Of a DNA stretch of 64,000 bases, positions 8,774 to 16,522 are shown one piece after another. The translations under genes and the position numbers were made by a program. The stretch is from CAVSCD01 sp963726335 (GTDB lineage: Bacteria > Acidobacteriota > Aminicenantia > Aminicenantales > UBA8522): the NCBI GenBank assembly GCA_963726335.1, contig CAVSCD010000012.1, positions 124,001-188,000 of the forward strand, in the 5' to 3' direction. Position 1 is the first letter of the stretch, and the number at the start of each line of letters is the position of its first letter. The notes beneath the pieces are model-generated. The model saw nothing but the letters and a program-made list of their open reading frames with translations. It was not told the DNA's origin and did not search any database.

Positions 8774-9791
8774 ATGAGCGATAAGACAAGAAGCCAGAGA
8801 CAGGGCCGCGCTGTCGTGAAATGGCTGTTCGCGGCGGCTTTCGTCTTCGCCATCATCACCTCCGGTATCCTTTCCGGCCTGATGGATACGGCGGGCCTGC
8901 TGTTCGTCATTATCGGGAGTGTCGCCGCCGCCTTGCTGGGTTTTTCATGGCGCGAGATCGGGGCGGCCTTCCGGCACGCCGCCGGATCCGCCGGGACCCG
9001 TGGGGATCTGAAACATTCTGCCCACTTTTGGGAGGCGGCCGCCCGCAATGCCTGGATCCTCGGCGTTTTGGGCAGTGCCCTGAACTTCACCATCGCCCTG
9101 GGCGGGGGGAGCGAAGGGATCGCGGCGGTCAGCGGCCGCATGATCCAGTCCTTTATCGTCATCCTTTATGGTTTAGTGATGGCCGCTATCTGCCTCGTCC
9201 CGGCCATGAAACTTGCCGGCCAGGCCGGAAAAGCTCCGGAGGCCGCGATTCAAGGGACCGGCCCGGTCCAGTCCCCTTCTCTTCGAGCGGGTGGCCGGCG
9301 GCGTCCTCTTCGCCGCCGTGCTCGGTCTGACTATTTTCTTCCTTGTCCAGGGCTCCCCGCAGGACGGACCTCTGCCTGTCGCCAAGGTTATGCTTCATGG
9401 GCCCGCGATCCTCGTCGTCTTCGGCGGGGCCATTGCCCTGGCGCTTTTTATGGGCGCCGGCGCGGGCGCCAGGGCCCTGACCCTCGGGTTCGCCATGACG
9501 GGCCTGATCGCCCTCCTGACGGGGCTCATCCAGGCGCTTTTCGGCTTCGTCCATACGAGCATCCAGGACATCGCCGCCGCCGTGGCGTTCATTATTTCCG
9601 CCTCGTTGTTCGCCCTTTTCGGGCTGGTCGTCGTCGCGGCCCCTCTCGAGGACCGCGAAGTGATGGAGGGGCGCCGCGAAAGTCCGGGACCGCTCAGCCG
9701 GATGTTCTGGATCGTCTTCCCCCTTCTGACCTTCATCTTCCTGCTCCTGACGTTCGTCATGGTCATCACGCCGATGAAGAAACAGGGGTGA
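8774..9791 (+). CDS. Polytopic membrane protein, weakly MotA/ExbB-like (one frame break)
   Basis: Starts two bases after the preceding stop, so it is third in the sigma operon. The first half (8774 to about 9280) has three hydrophobic segments, including ARNAWILGVLGSALNFTIALGG and MIQSFIVILYGLVMAAICLVPAMKLA, which recall the helices of MotA/TolQ/ExbB proteins. The second half, in another frame up to 9791, adds five helices (FERVAGGVLFAAVLGLTIFFL onward). Hydrophobic character continues across the break at about 9270-9290, arguing for one gene with a single indel. The function is not established; a membrane-stress output of the sigma factor is a guess from position. Confidence 0.55.
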
Positions 9792-9802
9792 GGACGTGAA
9801 CG

Positions 9803-9836
9803 CGTTCCCGGTCATCGTCGCGGCGATTCGGGAACG
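9803..9836. terminator. Hairpin between convergent genes
   Basis: CGTTCCCG (9803-9810) pairs with CGGGAACG (9829-9836), and an inner ATCG/CGAT pair extends it. It lies between the plus-strand membrane-protein gene and the minus-strand TolB-like gene. There is no T-run, so it is at most a weak bidirectional terminator. Confidence 0.35.
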
Positions 9837-9889
9837 GTCGGCAGTCCCGCGGCCGCGCCAAGGCTAGGACTGCGAAGCGGGCCGGTTCC

Positions 9890-10903
9890 TTAGCGGCCGG
9901 ACCCCTTCGGCAGGAAGTTCTCCATCTCCCACACTCCCAGGACAGCCTTTTCCGAGGTGAAGACGATGCGTTTCCCGTCGGGATGAAGCTGCAGGCGATA
10001 CATCCGTTCCATGTTCAGGCCGAGACTTTTCGGCTCGCCTCCGGCCGCGGGCACCAGCCAAAGCTCGCCCTTCCCTTTATTGGCATCGCCTGTTCTTTTG
10101 ATGTAGAGGATCGTTTTCCCGTCGCGAGTCCAAACGTGGGAAACAAATTCCTGGACTTTTCCCTGCAGGATATCCCTCGTTTTTCCGTCGGCCAAGTCCA
10201 TGATCCTGATAACAAAGCCTTCGCGGGCGAACGTTGAGTCAGCCGTAGAAAAAGATAAATACCGGGCATCCTGAGAGACAGTCATCCTCCCGATATCGGC
10301 CCCGGCCTCTTTCCTGTAGATCTCCTTCTCCTGGCCCGTGGCCAGATCACGTTGGATGACAGTGCAGAGCTTCTCCTGCCATTGAAAGTGGGCGTAAAAT
10401 ACGGATTTTCCGTCGGGTGAGACGGCGAATGTCTTGATCAGTGAACCGGGCCCGCTCTTGGCGAGAAGGGTCAACCCCCCGTTTTGCCGGTCGATCCGAA
10501 AAAGTCCCTGGTTCTTGTTATGATCCTGCACGGTGGCTAAGAAGGCGCGGCCGTCGGCTGACCAGGCCAGCTCCCAGTTGGCCGAAATCTCGATGGGGAT
10601 CCAGCGTTCTTCTCCCTCTTTTTTATCCGGCCGGACGCAGATGAAATAGGCGCTCGCTTTACCCCCCTCACTTCGCTCCACGAAATAGGCCAAGGATGTG
10701 CCGTCGGGAGACCATACGGGGCTATAGAAAGGGCTCTCGATCTTCTGGCTGAGCTTTTGAGGCGGACCCACGATCGCGCCTTTGTCCAGGTCGATGCCCG
10801 CCTCATAGATATCCGCCTGACTGGACCCGGTGCCGTAAAAGAAAGACCCCTTGTCGGAAAAGCCGAGCGGCTTGATATCGCCGATATCTTTTTTGACGAG
10901 CAC
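9890..10903 (-). CDS. TolB/PD40 beta-propeller protein, C-terminal part
   Basis: C-terminal 338 residues of a periplasmic TPR plus beta-propeller protein whose start is at 11969. At least three PD40-type blades are visible by the SPDGxSLAY/VSPDGKSVFYA/RDGKTILYI pattern (VWSPDGTSLAYFVE, FAVSPDGKSVFYAHFQ, VWTRDGKTILYIKR). The frame joins the upstream piece by removing one C near 10915, giving DGK-HLGEPVLVKKDIG. The family usually acts as a scaffold or sensor rather than an enzyme. It lies downstream of, and in the same direction as, the two-component genes at 12102-14770. Confidence 0.7.
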   Translation of the reverse strand: MLVKKDIGDIKPLGFSDKGSFFYGTGSSQADIYEAGIDLDKGAIVGPPQKLSQKIESPFYSPVWSPDGTSLAYFVERSEGGKASAYFICVRPDKKEGEERWIPIEISANWELAWSADGRAFLATVQDHNKNQGLFRIDRQNGGLTLLAKSGPGSLIKTFAVSPDGKSVFYAHFQWQEKLCTVIQRDLATGQEKEIYRKEAGADIGRMTVSQDARYLSFSTADSTFAREGFVIRIMDLADGKTRDILQGKVQEFVSHVWTRDGKTILYIKRTGDANKGKGELWLVPAAGGEPKSLGLNMERMYRLQLHPDGKRIVFTSEKAVLGVWEMENFLPKGSGR

Positions 10904-11384
10904 GGGTTCGCCCAGGTGGTTTGCCGTCGGCGGCGCGGATGACCCAAAGGTCCCGGCTCACGGCCCGGTCGCTCGTAAAGAGAAGCGCGTTGGTATTCGG
11001 CACCCAGCCCAGAAATGTATCATGAGCCGGGTGATCGACCAGCCGAGTTTCCTGTTTTGTGTCTCGCGAGAGCAGGAAAATATCGAACTCTTTTGAATTT
11101 TCCAGCTGGGGGGCATCGTAGGTGATATATATTGCCGTCGGGGGAAAAGCCCATATTCCAGGAGGGGATGGGCCTCGTCCAGGCCTTCAGGACCTGGAAG
11201 GAGCCGTCCTCCGCCGACATCACGACCAGCTGATAGCCCGAGTTCTTTTTTTGAAGCCAGGCGAGGATGGACTTTCCGTCGGGGGACCAGCCCACGGGGC
11301 CGCAATCGTTATCATCATCCTTGAATAGGACGCGGGGCCCGGAGCCGTCGGCCGCCAATCAGGCGGGTTTCGCCACGGTAATCG
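10904..11384 (-). pseudogene. Middle of the TolB-like gene, broken by several single-base indels
   Basis: Blades of the same propeller are readable only by switching frame. VGWSPDGKSILAWLQKKNSGYQLVVM lies in one frame (11020-11358), and YITYDAPQLENSKEFDIFLLSRDT then continues in another. Joins occur near 11365 (one extra G), near 11120 and near 10915 (one extra C). Each can be repaired with one base. This is either a decayed gene or repeated base-call errors. Confidence 0.6.
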
Positions 11385-11969
11385 TTATTGAGCACGGCAT
11401 AAGCGAGTGTCTTCCCATCCGGGGACCACCGTCCGAGCAAGAACATCCCTTTGGAATTGGTCAGCCGTCTCGTCTGCCCGGTTTCGATATCCAGGAAACT
11501 GAGGCCGAGCGATTGCGGATCCATGACGGCGAGCGACATGCCGTCGGGAGAGACCGCGCCATACATGGGCCCGATATCCGATGTGACCAGCCGCATCCTG
11601 AACGCTCCCGTTATCTTTTTCCGCGGCCGCCGGTTTTTCGAGCCGGGTCAGCTTTTCTCTGGCCGCCCGGACGCTTTCCTCCTGCTTGGGGAAACGCTCG
11701 ATGACTTTCTCGTACGCCTGGCGCGCTTTTCCCAGGCCCAGTTTTTCATAGCACATCCCGACGTGAAGCTGAGCTTGGGCCGCCAGGGCTTCATCCTCTC
11801 CCTTTTCCACTACCTTTTGGTAAAGAGCGATCGCCTCTTCCAGGTTGCCTTCGGCTTTTTCCTTGGCCAGGGCTTTTTGAAACAGGTCCAGGCTTGTCTG
11901 TTGGGCCAAGATGTTCCCCAAAAGGGCCAGGGGAATGAGAAAGGCCAAAAGGGTGAGAGTTCTTTTCAT
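11385..11969 (-). CDS. TPR-containing N-terminal part of the TolB-like protein
   Basis: Begins with a signal peptide (MKRTLTLLAFLIPLALLGNILA) followed by tetratricopeptide helices (LFQKALAKEKAEGNLEEAIALYQKVVEKG, AAQAQLHVGMCYEKLGLGKARQAYEKVIERFP). After ...AAAEKDNG the true continuation, FRMRLVTSDIGPMYGAVSPDG, is in another frame because of one extra G near 11613. The whole original gene would span 11969 down to 9890, about 690 residues: signal peptide, TPR and PD40 propeller. TPR-TolB fusions of this kind are frequent in Acidobacteria. Confidence 0.7.
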   Translation of the reverse strand: MKRTLTLLAFLIPLALLGNILAQQTSLDLFQKALAKEKAEGNLEEAIALYQKVVEKGEDEALAAQAQLHVGMCYEKLGLGKARQAYEKVIERFPKQEESVRAAREKLTRLEKPAAAEKDNGSVQDAAGHIGYRAHVWRGLSRRHVARRHGSAIARPQFPGYRNRADETADQFQRDVLARTVVPGWEDTRLCRAQ

Positions 11970-12101
11970 GGACGGCCTCCTTCAATCCGAGTTTCACCCT
12001 TGATGTTAATCTGCGAATTGGCCCGTTGTGTCATGAGCCTGTCACGAGAGTGTCATTTTTCTGTAATCTTTTCGCCCGGCGGCCATCGTTTTTCCTACGG
12101 T

Positions 12102-12794
12102 TCATCCGCCGGTGACAAGCTTATACCCGACACCTCGAACCGTGACGAGATAGCGCGGCTCGGCCGGGTCGTCTTCGATCTTTGAGCGCAGCCAGGCGAT
12201 ATGGTTGTCGACGGTCCGGGTCGTGGGGAACTGGTCATACCCCCAAACTTCGTCCAGCAACTCGTCGCGGGTGACGACTTCGCCGGCGCGGGCCGCCAGG
12301 AGACGGAGGACGCCGAACTCTTTGCGCGACATGTCGAGCCGCCGGCCGGCTTTTTGGGCCTCGAACCTCTTGAAATCTACGCTCAGGTCGGCCAACCGAA
12401 GGGTGTCCGGCAGGTTCCCGGTTTGGGACCGCTGGACCCGGCGGAAGGCGGCCCGCACCCGGGCCAACAGCTCGGGCAAGGAGAACGGCTTTGTCATATA
12501 GTCGTCGGCGCCCAGGTCAAGCCCGCGAACCCTGTCCGCTTCCTCGGTCCGGGCGGTCAGCATGAGGATCGGCGTGGGGGACCCTTCGCTCCGGACTTTC
12601 CGGCAGAGGTCGTAGCCGCTCATTTTGGGGAGCATCAGGTCGAGAATGATGAGGTCGGGCTTCTTCTCGCGGACGAGGCTGTAACCCTGCTCGCCGTCGG
12701 CGGCCGTCAGGACTTCATAGTGTTCGTATTCGAGGTTGTCCTTGAGGCCGCGGAGAATGGCCGGATCGTCTTCTATAACGAGGATGCGCTTCAT
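12102..12794 (-). CDS. OmpR/PhoB-family response regulator
   Basis: Two-component regulator of 230 residues. The receiver domain (residues 1-115) has the acidic pair ED at 8-9, phospho-acceptor Asp52 in LILDLMLPK, the Thr of MLTART and the Lys of MTKPF. A winged-helix DNA-binding domain follows (RRLDMSRKEFGVLRLLA...VWGYDQFPTTRTVDNHIAWLRSKIE...TVRGVGYKL). It overlaps the sensor kinase gene by four bases, so the two are translationally coupled and form a cognate pair. The downstream TolB-like gene, 132 bases away in the same direction, may be in the same transcript. Confidence 0.95.
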   Translation of the reverse strand: MKRILVIEDDPAILRGLKDNLEYEHYEVLTAADGEQGYSLVREKKPDLIILDLMLPKMSGYDLCRKVRSEGSPTPILMLTARTEEADRVRGLDLGADDYMTKPFSLPELLARVRAAFRRVQRSQTGNLPDTLRLADLSVDFKRFEAQKAGRRLDMSRKEFGVLRLLAARAGEVVTRDELLDEVWGYDQFPTTRTVDNHIAWLRSKIEDDPAEPRYLVTVRGVGYKLVTGG

Positions 12795-14770
12795 GACTCC
12801 TGCTCCAACGGAAGATAGAGGGAGAACGTGCTGCCCCGGCCGGGGAGACTTTTGACCTCGATCCGGCCCCGATGAGCTTTAACGAAATGGGAGACCAGGG
12901 ATAATCCCAGTCCGGTCCCGGGCAGGCGGTCGTTTTCCGGAGAGGAGATGCGATAAAACTTGTCGAAAATTCGCTTTTGCTCGGCCGCGTCGATGCCGAT
13001 GCCATGGTCGCTGACCCGAATGACCGCCCATGTTCCCTGTCTCCCCAGCTTGAGACCGATTTCGCGGGAATCCCCCGAGTACTTCATGGCGTTGGTGAGC
13101 AGGTTCATCAGGGCTTGCTCGAGACCATCCCGGTCGACGCCGACGTCCGGGAGGCCGTCTTCGCACTCCAGGCTCAGCGCGAATCCCTGCTGCTTCAGGG
13201 GATATTCCAAGGCCCGGGTCGTTTCCTGAATGATCTCGACCAATGAGGCGGGGGCGGGCCGGTAGACCTTGTTACCCTGCTCGATCTTGGAGAAGTCGAG
13301 GACGTTGTTCAGCAGGCGGGTCAGCCGTTCGCTTTCCTTGACGATGGTGTCGAGATACTCCTCCCGGACCGCCGGGTCGCTGGACCGCCGCAGGCGGAGC
13401 GTTTCGGCGAACATGCGGATGGCCGTCAGCGGCGTTTTGAGCTCGTGGGAGACGCTGGCGACAAACTGGGAGCGCATCTCGGCCAGCTGAAGATCGCGCC
13501 GGACATCTCTCCAGAGGAGGTAGGCCCCAAAGAGAGTCAGCGCGATGACCAGGGCCATGGCCAGCAGATAAAAGGACCGGCGGAAGCTCCATGCGCCTGC
13601 GGGGGAGCCTGTCCCGTCCGCCGGAAAGACTATCTTTAAGCCCGGAAAGTCCGGCCCCAGAGATTGGCCCAGCGGGTCGGTGGCCGCGGTGAGCCGGAAT
13701 TCCTCGGGGAAAGCCGCGGAGAACTCCCGGTCCCGGCGCATCGAGGCCAGAAGACCGGGGCCATCGATGACGATAAGAAGCCGGCCTGTTCCGGCCAAGG
13801 GGTCACCTAAGCTCATGAGGCGGGAACCGTCTTTGTCGCCAAGCCAGGCGGGCTCGGTTCCGGTGTCCAGTCCCTCTTGACCAAGAAGGAGGGCCTGTTT
13901 TCCGAAATCCCTCTCTAAAGATATCACCAACTCCAGCTTCTGTTTGTAGAGTCGGAACTCATCCAGACAGGCTCTGACCTTTTCATCGGCTTGGGGGCCC
14001 GCCGCCGCCGCTGGCGGCATCCCCTCCAGCAATGAGCCGAGCATCGACGTTTCAATGGGCGATGACCAACGTTTTTCATCGACAGCGGAAAGCAGCCTCT
14101 CTGTAACTTCCGCCGAATCGGGCTCGAGGCTTTGAAGCCGCTCCGCGGCGTAAAGATAAAGGGGAATGCCCAGGTCATCGGTGAGCGAGGAGGAAAGCCT
14201 CAACAGCTCACGGTAGTGAGAAACGGCGTCGGCTTTTTTCCCCGATTTGACGAGCGCCCGGGCAAAATGAAGCCGGGCGTAAGCATTTTGAACACCCCCC
14301 GGCGCGCCGGCCGCCGCGGCGCGGAACAGGGCGGCCGCCCGCGCGGGGTCTTTGAGTTCGAACTCGGCCTGCTCGCCGGCCTGGATCTTCCCGCGGAAGC
14401 CTTCCTCGTCCAGGGTTTTTCGGGATTCCTGAACGGCCGGCGAGAATTCCCAAGGCAGAAGCAGCCGGCCGTCGACGGCCAGCCCGATGAGAATCGTCTC
14501 GGGATTCCTGTAGGCCAATCCGGCCAGCTTTTCCGGCCGGGCGGCAGCCTGCCGGGTTTCTTCGAGCTTGATCCTTTCCAGACGGACAAGGAGATGCTGC
14601 CCGATCTCCTGACCTCGGCGCGCCCGCTCCTCGGCGGCCCTTTTCCCGAAGAGCTCCCTTTCCTGCCGGACGACCTGCAGGCCGAAGATGACGAGAGCCA
14701 GACAGGGGATGAAGACCGCCGCCAGAAAAAGAAAGATCTGTTTATGATGTCCTGAAGACGGCGCCGCCAT
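12791..14770 (-). CDS. Membrane sensor histidine kinase with TPR-like sensor region
   Basis: 659 residues. TM1 lies at about 12-34 (FLFLAAVFIPCLALVIFGLQVV) and TM2 at about 399-419 (SFYLLAMALVIALTLFGAYLLW). The 360-residue extracytoplasmic part contains helical TPR-like sequence (ARLHFARALVKSGKKADAVSHYRELL). The H-box SHELKTPLTAIRMFAETL has phospho-His442. An N-box (LMNLLTNAMKYS), a G1 box (DHGIGID) and a G2 box (GTGLGLSLV) complete the HATPase domain. The product phosphorylates the OmpR-type regulator encoded by the overlapping gene. The ligand is unknown. Confidence 0.93.
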   Translation of the reverse strand: MAAPSSGHHKQIFLFLAAVFIPCLALVIFGLQVVRQERELFGKRAAEERARRGQEIGQHLLVRLERIKLEETRQAAARPEKLAGLAYRNPETILIGLAVDGRLLLPWEFSPAVQESRKTLDEEGFRGKIQAGEQAEFELKDPARAAALFRAAAAGAPGGVQNAYARLHFARALVKSGKKADAVSHYRELLRLSSSLTDDLGIPLYLYAAERLQSLEPDSAEVTERLLSAVDEKRWSSPIETSMLGSLLEGMPPAAAAGPQADEKVRACLDEFRLYKQKLELVISLERDFGKQALLLGQEGLDTGTEPAWLGDKDGSRLMSLGDPLAGTGRLLIVIDGPGLLASMRRDREFSAAFPEEFRLTAATDPLGQSLGPDFPGLKIVFPADGTGSPAGAWSFRRSFYLLAMALVIALTLFGAYLLWRDVRRDLQLAEMRSQFVASVSHELKTPLTAIRMFAETLRLRRSSDPAVREEYLDTIVKESERLTRLLNNVLDFSKIEQGNKVYRPAPASLVEIIQETTRALEYPLKQQGFALSLECEDGLPDVGVDRDGLEQALMNLLTNAMKYSGDSREIGLKLGRQGTWAVIRVSDHGIGIDAAEQKRIFDKFYRISSPENDRLPGTGLGLSLVSHFVKAHRGRIEVKSLPGRGSTFSLYLPLEQES

Positions 14771-15009
14771 CGAGATGGTCCTGTTTTATAGCCTGATCTT
14801 AGGCGATACCATTTCGGCAGGTGTCATGGGAATGTCATGAAACCGGGTTCGGACTTCGCCATTCCCCTCGTATCCTTCGGGGTCAGCTTATAGCACCTCG
14901 GGCCGGTGCGCAAGAAGCCTCTCCTCTGGAGACAGGCCGGGACGAAGAGGAAACCTGCCGGAGGCGGTTGTGCGCCGGACGTGAATCGGTGGGGGGGCGC
15001 GGCGCGCGC

Positions 15010-15215
15010 CTAGTGGCGCGTCTCGTAAGTAACCTGGCAATGAGATGAATTCGGAAGACGCGCCACCGCGGGGGAGTTTGAGGGGAACGGCGTCGTCTCC
15101 CTCAGGGGGTCAGCGGAGTGAAACGAAGCGCCGAGGGGGGAGCTTGACTCCCCCCTGGAAGTGTCTCGTAGCTGGTGAGGACATTAAGGAAAGAATTTGC
15201 CAGACGGGGCACTAG
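15010..15215. mobile_element. About 200-nt three-hairpin MITE-like element, copy 1
   Basis: Flanked by CTAG on both sides (15010-15013 and 15212-15215) and similar over its length to 24319-24523. It has an inner 10-bp inverted repeat TGGCGCGTCT (15014) / AGACGCGCCA (15057), a GGGGGAG-CTTGA-CTCCCCC hairpin in the middle, and a third stem near the right end. No coding capacity is apparent. The right end overlaps the stop codon of the diguanylate cyclase gene. The rest of the gap (14771-15009) holds nothing I recognise. Confidence 0.65.
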
Positions 15216-16522
15216 TGCCTGAGGAACTCCCGCTGCTCGCGGCTGTAGACGCTGAAGCGGTTGCGCCCGTCGTCCTTCGAACGGTACATGGCGATGTCGG
15301 CGTTCTTGATCAGCGTCTCGGCGTCCTCGCCGTCGCCGGGGAAGACGGAGACCCCCAGGCTCGCCGTCGCGGCGACCTGGACCCCCTCGACGTCGAAGGC
15401 TTTCTGGAAGCAGCGGACGATCCGCTCGGCGACGTTCCGGGCGACCTCGGCGTAGGGCAGGTCCGGCAGCAGGAGCACGAACTCGTCGCCCCCCAGCCGC
15501 GCGATGGTGTCGCTCCGGCGGAACATGTGGGTCAGCCGCTCGGTCACGCTCTGGAGCAGCCGGTCGCCGGCGTTGTGGCCATAGGTGTCGTTCACCTTCT
15601 TGAACTCGTCCAAGTCGAGCATGATGATCGCCACCAGGTGCGACTCCCGCTGGGCCTGCGCCAGGGCCATGCTCAGGCGATCAAAGAAGAGGGTCCGGTT
15701 GGGCAGGCCGGTGAGGTGGTCATGGACCGCGTTATAGCGGAGCGTCTCCTCGTAACGCTTGCGCTCGGTCAGGTCATAGAGCACCAGCACGAGGCCCGAG
15801 GCGCTGTCCTTGCCGTCCCGGATGAGGGTGGTGTTGATCTCGACCGGAATCTTGTCCTGGTAATTGACGATCTGCACGGTGCCGTTGACCGGGCTCCGGA
15901 GCTGGCCGGACAGGATCTCGGGGATCGAGATCCGGACGAGCTTGCCGCTCTCTTCGTCCACCGCGTGCAGGATGCTGGTCAGCGGTCTGCCGATGCTCTC
16001 CTTCTGGCTCCAGCCGGTCAGCTTTTCCGCCACCGGGTTCATGAACGTGACGCCCCCCGTCCGGTCGGTGGCGACGACGCCCTCGCCGATGCTCTGGAGG
16101 ATCGTTCCCAGCCACGCCTCCCTCTCCTTCAGCTTGAGCTCCATCTTATGCTTGTAAAGGGCCATCTCCATGACCGTCATCAGCTCTTTCTGCTCCACGG
16201 GTTTGAGGGTGTAGCCCAGGGGCTCGGAGACCTTGGCCCGCTCGAGGGTGGTTTCATCGGCGTGCGACGTCAGGTAGATGACCGGCAGGTTGAACCGCTC
16301 GCGGATGATGTAGGCGGCCTCGATGCCGTCCATCTCGCCCTGGAGGAGGATATCCATCAGGACGAGGTCGGGCTCGAGGGCCTCGGCCTGCCGGATGGCC
16401 TCCGTGCCCGACTGGACCACGCCGCAGACCTCGTAGCCGGCGTTCTTCACCATGTTCTCGATGTCCCGGGCGATCAGGCCCTCGTCCTCGACGATCAGGA
16501 TACGGACTTTCTCCATGGTCAC
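15212..16522 (-). CDS. Receiver-PAS-GGDEF diguanylate cyclase
   Basis: 436 residues. The N-terminal receiver has acidic residues ED, phospho-acceptor Asp in LVLMDILLQG and Lys in TLKPVE. A PAS domain (WLGTILQSIGEGVVATDRTGGVTFMN) comes next. The C-terminal GGDEF domain (HDHLTGLPNRTLFFDRL) has the active-site motif LGGDEF, so it should make cyclic di-GMP; I do not see an RxxD inhibitory site. The start overlaps the end of the kinase gene at 16519 by four bases. The TAG stop lies at the border of the mobile element at 15010-15215, so the insertion may have set the present C-terminus (...REFLRH). Confidence 0.93.
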   Translation of the reverse strand: MTMEKVRILIVEDEGLIARDIENMVKNAGYEVCGVVQSGTEAIRQAEALEPDLVLMDILLQGEMDGIEAAYIIRERFNLPVIYLTSHADETTLERAKVSEPLGYTLKPVEQKELMTVMEMALYKHKMELKLKEREAWLGTILQSIGEGVVATDRTGGVTFMNPVAEKLTGWSQKESIGRPLTSILHAVDEESGKLVRISIPEILSGQLRSPVNGTVQIVNYQDKIPVEINTTLIRDGKDSASGLVLVLYDLTERKRYEETLRYNAVHDHLTGLPNRTLFFDRLSMALAQAQRESHLVAIIMLDLDEFKKVNDTYGHNAGDRLLQSVTERLTHMFRRSDTIARLGGDEFVLLLPDLPYAEVARNVAERIVRCFQKAFDVEGVQVAATASLGVSVFPGDGEDAETLIKNADIAMYRSKDDGRNRFSVYSREQREFLRH

